A stretch of DNA of 64,000 bases from SZUA-584 sp964441275 (GCA_964441275.1 CAYTUG010000004.1:37854-101853); one strand, 5' to 3'. Counted from the stretch's first letter, positions 8,228 through 16,930 are shown. Made by a program: numbers and translations. The notes: generated from the sequence alone by a model not told the origin.

Positions 8228-9028
8228 ATGCTATGGAAACGGCGCCCGCATGGTAAGCAGAAATTGCGGTATGCCTTGCTTGGGGTTTTTTCAGCAACTT
8301 TTGTACTTTCGTTTATAATGCTTATAACGGATTATGCGCAAGACGCTAAAGAAAAAGACGATTTTAAACGGCTGGCCGCGATAACCAACGAAGAAACCGA
8401 TTTTAAGACAGCTTCTTTAACAGCTCAAACCGAGGGATCTAACGCTATGTTGGCGCAATATAAAAAACTATACCAACAAAACGCCGATATAGCGGGATGG
8501 ATCAAAATTGACGGTACGCCTATTGACTATCCCGTAATGTACAGTTCGGACGACTTTTACGCGTCCCACGATTTCAACAAAGAAAAATCGAAAAGCGGCG
8601 TGCCGTTTATAGACAGAAGGTGCACAGTGCAGCCGTTTGGGGCTAATACGATAATCTATGGGCACCATATGAAAAACGGCAGTATGTTTACCGCGCTCGG
8701 AAATTACGAAAACGAAGATTATTTTAAAGAGCACCCCATAATTTTGTTTGACACGTTACACAAATCGCAAGAGTTTGAAATTATTGCGGTTTTTAAAAGC
8801 CGGATTTATCAGAAAGAAGCCGCGGTTTTTAAGTATTACAATTTTTTGGATGCGAATAACGAGCGGGAATTTGACGAATACATAGCAAACGTTAAAGCGC
8901 TTTCGCTGTACGATACGGGCGGTTCCGCTTGTTACGGCGATATGCTTTTGACACTTGTTACATGTTCATATCACGCAAAGAACGGTCAGTTCGTGATAGT
9001 TGCAAAATCCGGACGGCCGAGGCTGTAA
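8228..9028 (+). CDS. srtB: Class B sortase
   Basis: Membrane-anchored cysteine transpeptidase that cuts a sorting motif and links the protein to peptidoglycan. The 266 residues contain an N-terminal membrane anchor (about 14-36, LLGVFSATFVLSFIMLITDY), the catalytic His in IIYGHHMKNGSMF (about 147), the catalytic Cys in TLVTCSYHAKNGQF (about 246) and the Arg in VAKSGR near the end. The start at ATG 8228 follows GGAGAGG; a TTG seven codons upstream is less likely. The upstream gene encodes a candidate substrate with an IPKMG motif, so the two form a dedicated substrate-sortase unit. Confidence 0.92.
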   Translation: MLWKRRPHGKQKLRYALLGVFSATFVLSFIMLITDYAQDAKEKDDFKRLAAITNEETDFKTASLTAQTEGSNAMLAQYKKLYQQNADIAGWIKIDGTPIDYPVMYSSDDFYASHDFNKEKSKSGVPFIDRRCTVQPFGANTIIYGHHMKNGSMFTALGNYENEDYFKEHPIILFDTLHKSQEFEIIAVFKSRIYQKEAAVFKYYNFLDANNEREFDEYIANVKALSLYDTGGSACYGDMLLTLVTCSYHAKNGQFVIVAKSGRPRL

Positions 9029-9111
9029 ACTTTCAAAAAGCCACGGCACCAAAACGTAATACGTACACTTTTAGTTATACAAAAATAATAACGCCCGGCT
9101 GCTATTTTTTG

Positions 9112-9140
9112 TTGATAAAACAAGCAACAAATAGTATAAT
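9112..9140 (+). promoter_or_regulatory. Promoter of the SatD-DUF3307 unit
   Basis: TTGATA (9112-9117), exactly 17 bp, then a perfect TATAAT (9135-9140). The next gene start is 164 bp downstream, leaving a fairly long leader. Confidence 0.7.
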
Positions 9141-9303
9141 CTTTTTGATTTTTGTGCGAGTACTTCGAAAAACAGGGGTATCTGCAATCATCAAAGATAT
9201 ATTTTTGAAACGAATAATATATAATTATAGCCTCACACATGAATAATCATTGTTTATTCGCTTATTAGTCTATATACTGAATATAAAGACAAGGGGGTGC
9301 CGC

Positions 9304-9984
9304 ATGTTTTTTAACTTAAACTTTAATCCTTATTTGGCTGTTATAGGCGATATTAAAGAGTCTAAATCAATCAAAAACAGGACGGAAGTGCAAGAAAAGC
9401 TAAAGTCGGTGCTGCGCGGCATTAACAAGAAATATGCGAAAGATTTCGCCTCGAGGCTTACAGTCACGTTAGGAGACGAGTTTCAAGGCTTGCTTAGCAG
9501 CGGTGAGAATATAATCGCAATGATATTTGCAATAGAGCGGAATATGTACCCGACAAAAATAAGATTCGGCATAGGCATAGGCGATATAACAACCCCGATA
9601 GATCACAAATTAGCTATCGGGTCGGACGGGCCGGGATACTATAAGGCAAGAGAAGCCATACAATATTTGAAGCAAAATGAAAAGAAAAAACAATCGAGCC
9701 AATCGGACATCAGAATTAAGGTTTTTGGCGGCGAACACCCGGCGGCAGAACTTATAAATACAATATTGTCTTTGATGACCGCAATAAAACATTCTTGGAC
9801 GGACAGGCAAAGGCATACAATATGGGATATGTTAGAACATCAGGACAGCCAAACAAAAGCTGCAAAAAGGCTTGGGATAACACAATCGTCAGTGCAAAAA
9901 AATCTTGTCAACGGTAATTACTATACTTACAAAGCCGCAGCAAGCATTGTTCAAAAAGCGTTGAGCGAAATAAGGAGAAAATAA
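9304..9984 (+). CDS. SatD family protein
   Basis: SatD homologue (the family is named after a gene in the Streptococcus mutans acid-tolerance sat locus); its biochemical function is not established. In 226 residues I see an N-terminal alpha/beta domain with VIGDIKES (residues 13-20), TLGDEFQGLL (55-64), RFGIGIGDI (88-96) and GPGYYKAREAI (109-119). This motif order resembles the palm domain of class III cyclases and GGDEF proteins. A C-terminal helix-turn-helix follows (about 165-215, SQTKAAKRLGITQSSVQKNL). The start at 9304 is chosen for the AAGGGGG just upstream; in-frame codons from 9250 are probably untranslated. It overlaps the next gene by one base (TAATG), so the two are translationally coupled. 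Confidence 0.8.
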   Translation: MFFNLNFNPYLAVIGDIKESKSIKNRTEVQEKLKSVLRGINKKYAKDFASRLTVTLGDEFQGLLSSGENIIAMIFAIERNMYPTKIRFGIGIGDITTPIDHKLAIGSDGPGYYKAREAIQYLKQNEKKKQSSQSDIRIKVFGGEHPAAELINTILSLMTAIKHSWTDRQRHTIWDMLEHQDSQTKAAKRLGITQSSVQKNLVNGNYYTYKAAASIVQKALSEIRRK

Positions 9985-10733
9985 TGCTTAATGAGTTTTT
10001 TTTGGTTTTGCTGCTTGCGCACATAATAGGCGATTTTTATGCGCAGACAAACGGTATAGCCCAAAAAAAGAAAAGCTGCATCAAATGGGTTATAATTCAC
10101 GGAATCTGCTATTGGGCGGTAACTCTAATAATATTTATACCTGTGATGTCAAACCGGGTTATGTTGTATGGCAGTTTGTCCGCAGCGGCGCATATGGTAA
10201 TAGACCTGTTAAAATATCTCTTTTTTTGCGCAAAACCTATAAGAAAAACTGTAAGTCCAAAAAGGGAAACGGTTATTTTTATTGCGGATCAAATTATGCA
10301 TCTGTTAAGTATTGCAATAATAGCTTATTTATTTACCTCGGGCGGACACAAAATGATCGTCAGCGGGTTTTTTCAAAAACTGTTGCCCAACGCTTCGATA
10401 TCGTTTATAAAATGGGCAATAGCGCTGTTGCTTTTACACAAGCCGGCGAATGTGCTCATATCGCAGCTTTTAATTTTATACAGACCTGATAACAAAGAAG
10501 AGGGTGAGAGTTCATATGACAAAAACGCAGGAAGGTTTATAGGCACTCTTGAAAGAGCAATCATCATACTGCTAATACATTTGCAGCAATACTCGGCAAT
10601 AGGGTTAGTACTTACTGCAAAATCAATAGCAAGGTATGACAGGATAACCAAGGATCCCGCTTTTTCGGAATACTATTTGCTCGGAACATTGTTAAGCGCG
10701 ATAACAGTTATCGTTATATCATTTATTTTATAG
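9984..10733 (+). CDS. DUF3307 multi-spanning membrane protein
   Basis: A 249-residue integral membrane protein of unknown function. The N-terminal LLLAHIIGDFYAQTNGIA (about residues 9-26) is the signature of DUF3307: an intramembrane His-x-x-x-Asp with a conserved Gln-Thr. Roughly six membrane segments are visible (about 4-22, 33-52, 57-77, 97-120, 193-215, 228-248). The ATG overlaps the stop codon of the SatD gene, and the pairing of SatD with DUF3307 recurs in Firmicutes as I recall it. This suggests that SatD signals to or controls the membrane partner. No transport or enzymatic motif is recognised. Confidence 0.8.
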   Translation: MLNEFFLVLLLAHIIGDFYAQTNGIAQKKKSCIKWVIIHGICYWAVTLIIFIPVMSNRVMLYGSLSAAAHMVIDLLKYLFFCAKPIRKTVSPKRETVIFIADQIMHLLSIAIIAYLFTSGGHKMIVSGFFQKLLPNASISFIKWAIALLLLHKPANVLISQLLILYRPDNKEEGESSYDKNAGRFIGTLERAIIILLIHLQQYSAIGLVLTAKSIARYDRITKDPAFSEYYLLGTLLSAITVIVISFIL

Positions 10734-10777
10734 CACCGGCAGCACAACAATTTTTAAGTATTTAAGGAGAACAAACC

Positions 10778-11491
10778 TTGCTAAAAGTATATTTTTTTGA
10801 CAATTACGAAGATATGTGCAGAAAAGCCGCAGTGATAATGGCTGCGCAAATAACCATCAAACAGGATAGCGTGTTAGGATTGGCAACAGGCTCAACCCCC
10901 GTGGGAGTGTATGAATTTCTTTCAAAATGGTGCGCCCAAGGATACATAGATTTTTCAAAAATCAAAGCCGTCAACCTTGACGAATATTGCGAGTTAGCGC
11001 CCGAGCATGAACAAAGCTACAGATATTTCATGAACAAATATCTTTTTGACAATATAAATATCGATATGGCAAACACTTATGTGCCCAACGGGTTAGCGAA
11101 AGACACAAAAAAAGAAAGTGAGAGATACGATAAAATAATAGAAAGTTTAGGCGGGATTGATTTTCAGCTGCTTGGAATAGGGCGCAATGGGCACGTTGGG
11201 TTTAACGAACCTTCGGATTGTTTTTCCTGCGGTACACATTGCGAAACTTTAACTCAGGACACTATAAAAGCCAATGCGATATATTTTGAAGACATCTCGC
11301 AGGTGCCAAAAACGGCAATAACGATGGGGATGCGCGAAATCATGAACGCCAAACAAGTTTTGATGGTGGCAAACGGGGATGCGAAAAAAGACGTTATTGA
11401 TAAAGTTATAAACGGAAAAGTAACTCCTAAAGTGCCCGCTTCGATTTTACAGCTTCACCCGAACGCTACAATATTATTTTCAAAAACGTAA
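10778..11491 (+). CDS. nagB: Glucosamine-6-phosphate deaminase
   Basis: Converts glucosamine 6-phosphate to fructose 6-phosphate and ammonia, feeding amino sugars into glycolysis. The 237 residues match the short Gram-positive form without the allosteric C-terminal extension. Motifs: GLATGSTPVGVY (about 36-47, phosphate loop), NLDEY (catalytic Asp, about 72), GIGRNGHVGFNEP (about 134-146, with catalytic Asn/Asp position, His and Glu) and ITMGMREI. The start is TTG at 10778 with AAGGAGA eight bases upstream. It stands between the SatD unit and a CPBP protease; nagA is not in the window. Confidence 0.95.
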   Translation: MLKVYFFDNYEDMCRKAAVIMAAQITIKQDSVLGLATGSTPVGVYEFLSKWCAQGYIDFSKIKAVNLDEYCELAPEHEQSYRYFMNKYLFDNINIDMANTYVPNGLAKDTKKESERYDKIIESLGGIDFQLLGIGRNGHVGFNEPSDCFSCGTHCETLTQDTIKANAIYFEDISQVPKTAITMGMREIMNAKQVLMVANGDAKKDVIDKVINGKVTPKVPASILQLHPNATILFSKT

Positions 11492-11517
11492 CAGCAATAT
11501 TATTTTAGGAGGTTGTT

Positions 11518-12471
11518 TTGTTAGAAGAAAACCCGCAATTATGTCAGGCGGACTTATCCGCAGAAAAGAAGGTATTTTCACGCATCGGTTTTTCGGTCCT
11601 TTTGATGCTGCTTTTGGCGTTTACCGTTCAGGTTTTTGTTTCCGCTATTGTAACGGTTGTTGCACCGGATGTGGCGCATAGCCTGCACTTTATAATGATA
11701 AGCAACACTTTGACAATTTACTTTATTGCAACTCCTTGCGCGCTGGCTTTGTTGAAAAAAATACCTGCGTACAGAATAGAAAAAAACAAAATAAGCGCAG
11801 GCCGGTTTATTAAGATATTGATTATCTGCTTAGGAATTGCATTTATAGGCTCTTTGGTGGGCAACGGCTTAGCATTTGTTATGGGGTTGGTTTTCAAAAA
11901 AGCTCCTGTAAATGTGGTTGAAAAGATGGTGTCCGAGTCATTCTTTTGGACACGCTTTGTAAGCTTTGTGCTTATTGCTCCTATTGTAGAAGAATATTTT
12001 TTTAGAGAAGCGCTTATAAGAAAAACAATAAAATACGGCGAGGGCACGGCTATACTTATTTCGGCCGTTCTCTTTTCTCTTCTTCACGGAAACCTTTATC
12101 AATTGTTTTATGCCTTCGGTTTGGGCGCCGTATTTGCATATGTTTACATTAGAACGGGCAGGTTAAGATATCCTATAGCGCTGCACATGATTGTAAATGT
12201 TTTGGGGGCTGTGGTTGCGCCCGCAGTTTCAGACTTCGCAGCCGCCGGAGAAGTTAACTCGATAGTCGGGGGCATGTACTACTTAGCTTATTTTGCTGCG
12301 GCAATAACGGGAATAGTGCTTTTTTTCAAAAACGCAAGAAATACGCCGCTGAAAAAAGGCGTATGTGTTTTGCCCAAAGAAAAAAGAGGCGCTATATTGT
12401 GGCTTAATGCAGGAACTATTTCATATTTTGTTTTATGCTCTCTTTTTATTATTGTAAACATAGTAATCTAA
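11518..12471 (+). CDS. CPBP family intramembrane glutamic endopeptidase
   Basis: Integral membrane protein of 317 residues with about eight hydrophobic segments. The CPBP (Abi, CAAX-prenyl-protease-like) motifs are intact: VEEYFFREAL (EExxxR, about residues 160-169), FSLLHGN (about 188) and ALHMIVNVLG (HxxxN, about 222). Such proteins are membrane proteases in bacteria, with roles from bacteriocin self-immunity to peptide processing; the substrate here is unknown. The start is TTG at 11518 with AGGAGG upstream. It lies 26 bp after nagB on the same strand and may be co-transcribed. Confidence 0.87.
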   Translation: MLEENPQLCQADLSAEKKVFSRIGFSVLLMLLLAFTVQVFVSAIVTVVAPDVAHSLHFIMISNTLTIYFIATPCALALLKKIPAYRIEKNKISAGRFIKILIICLGIAFIGSLVGNGLAFVMGLVFKKAPVNVVEKMVSESFFWTRFVSFVLIAPIVEEYFFREALIRKTIKYGEGTAILISAVLFSLLHGNLYQLFYAFGLGAVFAYVYIRTGRLRYPIALHMIVNVLGAVVAPAVSDFAAAGEVNSIVGGMYYLAYFAAAITGIVLFFKNARNTPLKKGVCVLPKEKRGAILWLNAGTISYFVLCSLFIIVNIVI

Positions 12472-12524
12472 ACTTTAAACTCACTAAAAAACAATCAAAC
12501 CGCGCAGATTGTATGGGCGGTACG

Positions 12525-12551
12525 AAACGTTCGTTTATATGGCGAACGTTT
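12525..12551. promoter_or_regulatory. Palindrome upstream of the purine operon (candidate operator)
   Basis: AAACGTTCG (12525-12533) and CGAACGTTT (12543-12551) form a perfect 9-bp inverted repeat with a 9-nt centre. The CGAAC core resembles the Bacillus PurR box. It lies ~35 bp upstream of a TTGACA. A weak terminator for the preceding CPBP gene is the alternative, but the T-tail is only four bases. Confidence 0.45.
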
Positions 12552-12585
12552 TACAATATTAACAATTTAAAGTATGCACATTTTA

Positions 12586-12613
12586 TTGACACAAACAGAG
12601 CTCGTCTTGTAGA
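12586..12613 (+). promoter_or_regulatory. Candidate promoter of the purine operon
   Basis: A perfect TTGACA (12586-12591) is followed after 16 bp by TGTAGA (12608-12613), a poor -10. The purE start is 61 bp downstream of it. Reasonable by position only. Confidence 0.4.
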
Positions 12614-12673
12614 CTTAGAACATATTTAAAACGGCAAATAAATTGCAATACAGTGTGCGCAAAAGGAGTTATT

Positions 12674-13165
12674 ATGAAAGCGGCGGTTGTAATGGGTTCG
12701 ATTTCTGATTTTGATATTGTTCAGAATGCAGTTAAAACGCTAAAAGCATTTGATATAGAGGTTTGTGTGCGGGTGATAAGCGCGCACAGGACGCCAAACG
12801 AGGCGCATGAGTTTGCGGCAACAGCGCAACAAGATGGAATAGAGGTTATAATAGCTGCGGCAGGCAAAGCGGCGCACTTAGCGGGCGTTATTGCCTCTTA
12901 TACCGTTCTGCCGGTTATAGGACTGCCCATAAAGTCATCCGCGTTGGACGGGCTCGATTCGCTGCTTTCCATAGTTCAGATGCCTGCCGGCGTTCCGGTA
13001 GCGACGGTGGCGATAAACGGGGCCGAAAACGCCGCGCTGTTAGCCGTACAAATGCTTTCGCTTAAATATCCTGATCTTAAAATAAAGCTTGCAAAACACA
13101 GGCTCGATATGCAAAACAAAGTACTTGAATCGAATTTAAAACTTCAAAAGGAGATTAACATATGA
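12674..13165 (+). CDS. purE: N5-carboxyaminoimidazole ribonucleotide mutase
   Basis: Class I PurE, making CAIR for de novo purine synthesis. In 163 residues it shows VMGSISDF at the N-terminus (phosphate loop), RVISAHRTPNEAH (catalytic His, about residue 38) and AAGKAAHLAGVIAS. ATG at 12674 follows AAAGGAG; a GTG seven codons earlier overlaps that site and is rejected. First gene of a compact seven-gene operon, overlapping purC by four bases (ATGA). No purK lies in the window; it may be elsewhere, or CAIR may form from CO2-rich conditions. Confidence 0.95.
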   Translation: MKAAVVMGSISDFDIVQNAVKTLKAFDIEVCVRVISAHRTPNEAHEFAATAQQDGIEVIIAAAGKAAHLAGVIASYTVLPVIGLPIKSSALDGLDSLLSIVQMPAGVPVATVAINGAENAALLAVQMLSLKYPDLKIKLAKHRLDMQNKVLESNLKLQKEINI

Positions 13166-13872
13166 CTAAGAGTATGCGGCAGTTGTACGAGGGTAAAGCC
13201 AAGAAGGTTTATGCCACTGATAATCCCGATTTGGTTATAGTCTCGTATAAAGACGATGCGACCGCCTTTAACGGGCAGAAAAAAGGCACTATTGCGGGTA
13301 AGGGCGTTGTAAACAACAAAGTTTCCAATCACTTTTTTAAATTGCTTGAAACCCGGGGAGTTAGAACGCATTATGTTGAGCAAATTTCCGACAGGGAGAC
13401 AATAGTCAAAAAAGTTGATATCATTCCTGTAGAGGTTATTATTCGCAATAAAGCGGCAGGCAGTTTTTCTAAACGGATGGGAATAGAAGAAGGAACGCCT
13501 TTAAAATGCCCCATACTTGAATACAGCTACAAAAACGATGATTTGGGCGATCCTTTTATCAATTCGTATTATGTGCGCGCGCTTGGGCTTGCAACCGACA
13601 AAGAGATGCAGGTCATAAAAGAAACGTCGTTTTGTGTAAACCAGATATTGAGCGAATACCTTAAAAAATTTGGGGTTGAACTTATTGATTTTAAATTAGA
13701 GTTCGGCAGGTTTAAAGACGATGTTTTGCTTGCGGATGAAATATCGCCGGATACATGCCGTTTTTGGGACATAGATACCGGCAAAAAGTTAGATAAAGAC
13801 CGTTTCCGCAGGGATTTGGGAGACGTTGAGCAAGCGTATCAAGAGATAGTTTGCAGATTGATGGGTGAGTAG
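13162..13872 (+). CDS. purC: Phosphoribosylaminoimidazole-succinocarboxamide synthase
   Basis: Joins CAIR and aspartate using ATP to make SAICAR. The 236-residue length is typical. Motifs: YEGKAKKVYATD at the N-terminus (ATP loop), DDATAFNGQKKGTI, VEVIIRNKAAGSF (about 91-103) and DFKLEFGRF with LADEISPDTCRFWD in the C-terminal half. It overlaps purE by ATGA, with the ribosome site inside the purE end, and is followed directly by purF with no spacer. Confidence 0.97.
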   Translation: MTKSMRQLYEGKAKKVYATDNPDLVIVSYKDDATAFNGQKKGTIAGKGVVNNKVSNHFFKLLETRGVRTHYVEQISDRETIVKKVDIIPVEVIIRNKAAGSFSKRMGIEEGTPLKCPILEYSYKNDDLGDPFINSYYVRALGLATDKEMQVIKETSFCVNQILSEYLKKFGVELIDFKLEFGRFKDDVLLADEISPDTCRFWDIDTGKKLDKDRFRRDLGDVEQAYQEIVCRLMGE

Positions 13873-15309
13873 ATGCAGTACAAAAAGCTTGCGCCGTATA
13901 TGCGGTTAAAACCGCTTAAGGATGCGATGTGTGAAGAGTGCGGGGTGTTCGGGATATTTTGCAACGATGAAAAAACAAACCCCGCCGATGCAACGTATTA
14001 CGGGCTTTTGGCGCTTCAGCACAGGGGGCAGGAAAGCGCGGGAATTGCAGTGGCTAAGAACGGCGCTATAAAATACCATAAGGAAACGGGGCTTGTTTCC
14101 GAAACGTTTAAAACCGGGCTTATCGGGCTGGGCGGAGGGAATTCGGCAATAGGGCATGTGCGGTGCTCGATAATAAAAGACGCGTTATTGGCAAACGCAC
14201 AGCCACTGGTGATAAGCTCTAAACGGGGGAATATTGCTATTGCGCATAACGGAAACATAATAAACGCAACACAGCTGCGCGGCAAACTTGAAGATTCGGG
14301 GGCGATATTTCAAACATCGATAGATTCCGAGATAATCGCAAGCCTTATTGCAAAACACAGCAGCGGCGGCATAATAGAAGCGGTAACCAAAACAATGGCG
14401 GAGCTAAAAGGCAGTTACGCATTGGTGATACTTACGGCTGATATGCTTTTGGCAGTGAGGGACCCTTGGGGTATCCGCCCTATTGCGCTTGGGAAAATTA
14501 ACGGTTCGTATGTGTTCGCATCAGAATCGGCGGCTTTCGATGCGGTCGGGGCGGAGTTTATAAGAGATTTAAGGCCGGGCGAGATTGTTGCGGTGGACAA
14601 AAACGGCCTAAAATCATACAACGGGGCGACTGCAAAGGATACCGCGCTTTGCATTTTCGAATACGTATATTACGCGCGCCCTGATTCGGACATTGACGGA
14701 ATCCCCGTTCATGTGGCAAGAGAGCAAGCGGGCGCAAGGTTGGCAATCGCCAGCCCCGCCGCGGTCGATGTGGTTGCGGCCGTGCCCGATTCCGCTACTT
14801 CGGCAGCCATGGGGTACGCAAAGCAGCTTTGTTTGCCGTATATAATCGCGCTTACAAAAAACCGTTATGTAGGGCGCACATTTATACAGCCTTCGAAAGA
14901 TAGGCGAGAGACAAGCATATGCATAAAATTAAACCCTTTAAAGCGCAACGTGCGCGGGCAGCGCGTACTGTTGGTTGACGATTCAATAGTGCGCGGAACA
15001 ACTTCTAAACGCATTGTGCAGATGTTAAAGCTTGCGGGCGCAAGAGAGGTTCATCTGCGCATAAGCTCTCCGCCCGTTAAGTACCCGTGCTATTTCGGGA
15101 TTGATACTTCCCCGCACGACGAACTAATAGGAGCGGATAAATCCGTCGAGCAGGTGCGAGAGTTTTTGGGCGCCGATTCGCTAAGCTATTTGCCAATAGA
15201 GGATCTGTTAAAGTCTGTCGAGGGGGCGGCGTGCAATTTTTGCACCGGTTGCTTTACCGGGCAGTATCCCGGCGACGTGACGGATTTAACCGGGTGCAGC
15301 AAGGAGTAA
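13873..15309 (+). CDS. purF: Amidophosphoribosyltransferase
   Basis: Commits PRPP to purine synthesis, transferring glutamine ammonia to form phosphoribosylamine. Of 478 residues, the first ~22 are a propeptide; the N-terminal nucleophile is the Cys of CGVFGIF (residue 23), exposed by self-processing. The glutaminase domain includes GHVRCS and HNGNI. The PRPP motif is VLLVDDSIVRGTTSKRIV (about 364-381). C-terminal cysteines in CNFCTGCF, with Cys in LCIFEY, indicate the oxygen-sensitive [4Fe-4S] type of PurF known from Bacillus. Start codon follows the purC stop immediately; GGGTGAG lies in the end of purC. Confidence 0.97.
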   Translation: MQYKKLAPYMRLKPLKDAMCEECGVFGIFCNDEKTNPADATYYGLLALQHRGQESAGIAVAKNGAIKYHKETGLVSETFKTGLIGLGGGNSAIGHVRCSIIKDALLANAQPLVISSKRGNIAIAHNGNIINATQLRGKLEDSGAIFQTSIDSEIIASLIAKHSSGGIIEAVTKTMAELKGSYALVILTADMLLAVRDPWGIRPIALGKINGSYVFASESAAFDAVGAEFIRDLRPGEIVAVDKNGLKSYNGATAKDTALCIFEYVYYARPDSDIDGIPVHVAREQAGARLAIASPAAVDVVAAVPDSATSAAMGYAKQLCLPYIIALTKNRYVGRTFIQPSKDRRETSICIKLNPLKRNVRGQRVLLVDDSIVRGTTSKRIVQMLKLAGAREVHLRISSPPVKYPCYFGIDTSPHDELIGADKSVEQVREFLGADSLSYLPIEDLLKSVEGAACNFCTGCFTGQYPGDVTDLTGCSKE

Positions 15310-15311
15310 AT

Positions 15312-16322
15312 ATGAGCTATACATACAAAGATGCCGGAGTTGACGTAAACGCAGGTTATAAAGCCGTAAAGCTTATGAAACAACATGCGGCGTCAACATT
15401 TGACGGTAACGTTTTAAACGAGATAGGCTCTTTTGGGGGAATGTACGCTCAAGGCGAGAATGTGCTTGTCGCGGGGACCGACGGCGTAGGCACAAAGCTA
15501 AAAGCGGCGTTTGTTATGAACAAGCACGATACCATAGGTATCGATTGCGTTGCGATGTGCGTTAACGATGTGATTTGCCACGGCGCAGCGCCTATGTTTT
15601 TTTTAGATTATATTGCCACGGGAAAGCTTTACCCCGAAGTTGCCGCCGATATAGTTAAAGGCGTTGCGAAGGGTTGCAGATTGGCGGGCTGTGCGCTGAT
15701 AGGGGGGGAAACAGCCGAGATGCCGGGGTTTTACCAGGACGGAGAATACGACATAGCGGGGTTTTGCGTGGGCAATGTAAAAAGAGACGAACTAATCGAC
15801 GGGAAAGGCATAAAGCCCGGGGATTCGCTGATTGGTTTTGCTTCATCGGGAATTCATAGCAACGGTTTTTCTCTTGTGCGCAAAATTATAAGCATGAGCA
15901 AAGATAAACTGTGCGCGTACATAGATTCGCTTGGTAAAACGATGGGGGAAGAACTGCTAACTCCCACCCGCATATACGTTAAAACGCTGCTTGCCTTGAT
16001 AAAGGATTTTCAAATAAAAGGCGCGGCGCATATTACGGGAGGCGGGTTTGTCGAGAACATACCGCGCATGCTGCCTTTAGGGCTTGCGGCGAGCATTGAG
16101 CTTGGAAGCTGGCATATGCCGCCTGTGTTTGATTTATTAGTGAAGGAAGCCGCGCTTAAAACAAACGGTGCTTACAACACGTTCAACATGGGCATAGGCA
16201 TGGTTCTGGCGGTAGCTCCCGATATTGCGCACGAAGTTGTGTATGCGGCAAGGGAATTGGGCGAGCTATCGTTTATAATAGGCAAGGTTGATGAAGGCGA
16301 AGGTGTTAATCTGTGCGGATAG
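15312..16322 (+). CDS. purM: Phosphoribosylformylglycinamidine cyclo-ligase (AIR synthetase)
   Basis: Closes FGAM to AIR with ATP. The 336 residues carry VAGTDGVGTKLKAAF (about 55-69), DCVAMCVNDVICHGA, LIGGETAEMPGFY (about 133) and ITGGGFVENIPRML (about 240), all conserved in the PurM superfamily. The start at 15312 has AAGGAG five bases upstream; in-frame codons from 15231 lie inside purF and are not used. Overlaps purN by ten bases. Confidence 0.97.
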   Translation: MSYTYKDAGVDVNAGYKAVKLMKQHAASTFDGNVLNEIGSFGGMYAQGENVLVAGTDGVGTKLKAAFVMNKHDTIGIDCVAMCVNDVICHGAAPMFFLDYIATGKLYPEVAADIVKGVAKGCRLAGCALIGGETAEMPGFYQDGEYDIAGFCVGNVKRDELIDGKGIKPGDSLIGFASSGIHSNGFSLVRKIISMSKDKLCAYIDSLGKTMGEELLTPTRIYVKTLLALIKDFQIKGAAHITGGGFVENIPRMLPLGLAASIELGSWHMPPVFDLLVKEAALKTNGAYNTFNMGIGMVLAVAPDIAHEVVYAARELGELSFIIGKVDEGEGVNLCG

Positions 16323-16930
16323 AGCGGCTGGTTATAATGGTTTCGGGAAACGGCACTAACTTTCAGGCTGTGCTCGATGCGTGCGGGGACGGCCGCATAA
16401 ATGCAAAAGTTGTAGGTGTTATTTCATCCAACCCGCGCGCTTTTGCTCTGCGGCGTGCGCAGGCGGCAAATATACCGTTTTTGGTAATCAGCAAAAAACA
16501 ATATGAAGACGAGAAATCGCATGACGACGCAATAATTAAGGCTATTGAACAGTTGGGCGGACAAGCGGTGGTGCTTGCCGGATACATGTATATATTGGGG
16601 CGCAAGGTAGTGCAAAAATATCCTATTATAAACGTTCACCCGGCGCTTATCCCGTCGTTTTGCGGAAAAGGGTTTTACGGTTTGCGGGTGCACCAGGCGG
16701 TGATTGAATCCGGGGCCAAGGTGAGCGGAGCAACCGTTCATTTTGTGGACGAGGGAACGGATACCGGGCCTATTATAATGCAGAAATGCGTTGAAGTGCG
16801 CCAAGACGATACCGCACAAACTTTAGCGGCGCGCGTACTGCCGGCAGAACATGAGATACTTGTAAAATCAATAGCGCTGCTGTGTGAGGGTAAACTTAAA
16901 ATAGTTGGTAATAAGGTGCAAATGTTATAA
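16313..16930 (+). CDS. purN: Phosphoribosylglycinamide formyltransferase
   Basis: Formylates GAR using 10-formyltetrahydrofolate. It has 205 residues, with MVSGNGTNFQAVLDA at the N-terminus, VVLAGYMYILG, the catalytic INVHPALIPSF (Asn and His, about 104-114) and VDEGTDTGPII (catalytic Asp, about 141-151). Start is GTG at 16313, inside the purM end; GAAGGCGAAGG lies upstream. The overlap implies translational coupling. Confidence 0.95.
   Translation: MRIERLVIMVSGNGTNFQAVLDACGDGRINAKVVGVISSNPRAFALRRAQAANIPFLVISKKQYEDEKSHDDAIIKAIEQLGGQAVVLAGYMYILGRKVVQKYPIINVHPALIPSFCGKGFYGLRVHQAVIESGAKVSGATVHFVDEGTDTGPIIMQKCVEVRQDDTAQTLAARVLPAEHEILVKSIALLCEGKLKIVGNKVQML

Noticed and set aside
12435..12629. Small open frame between the CPBP gene and purE
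   Set aside because: Overlaps the CPBP end, has no ribosome site, and spans the palindrome and promoter.
12472..12673. Purine riboswitch upstream of purE
   Set aside because: The conserved loop and junction bases of the guanine/adenine aptamer are not found; only a DNA-type palindrome is seen.
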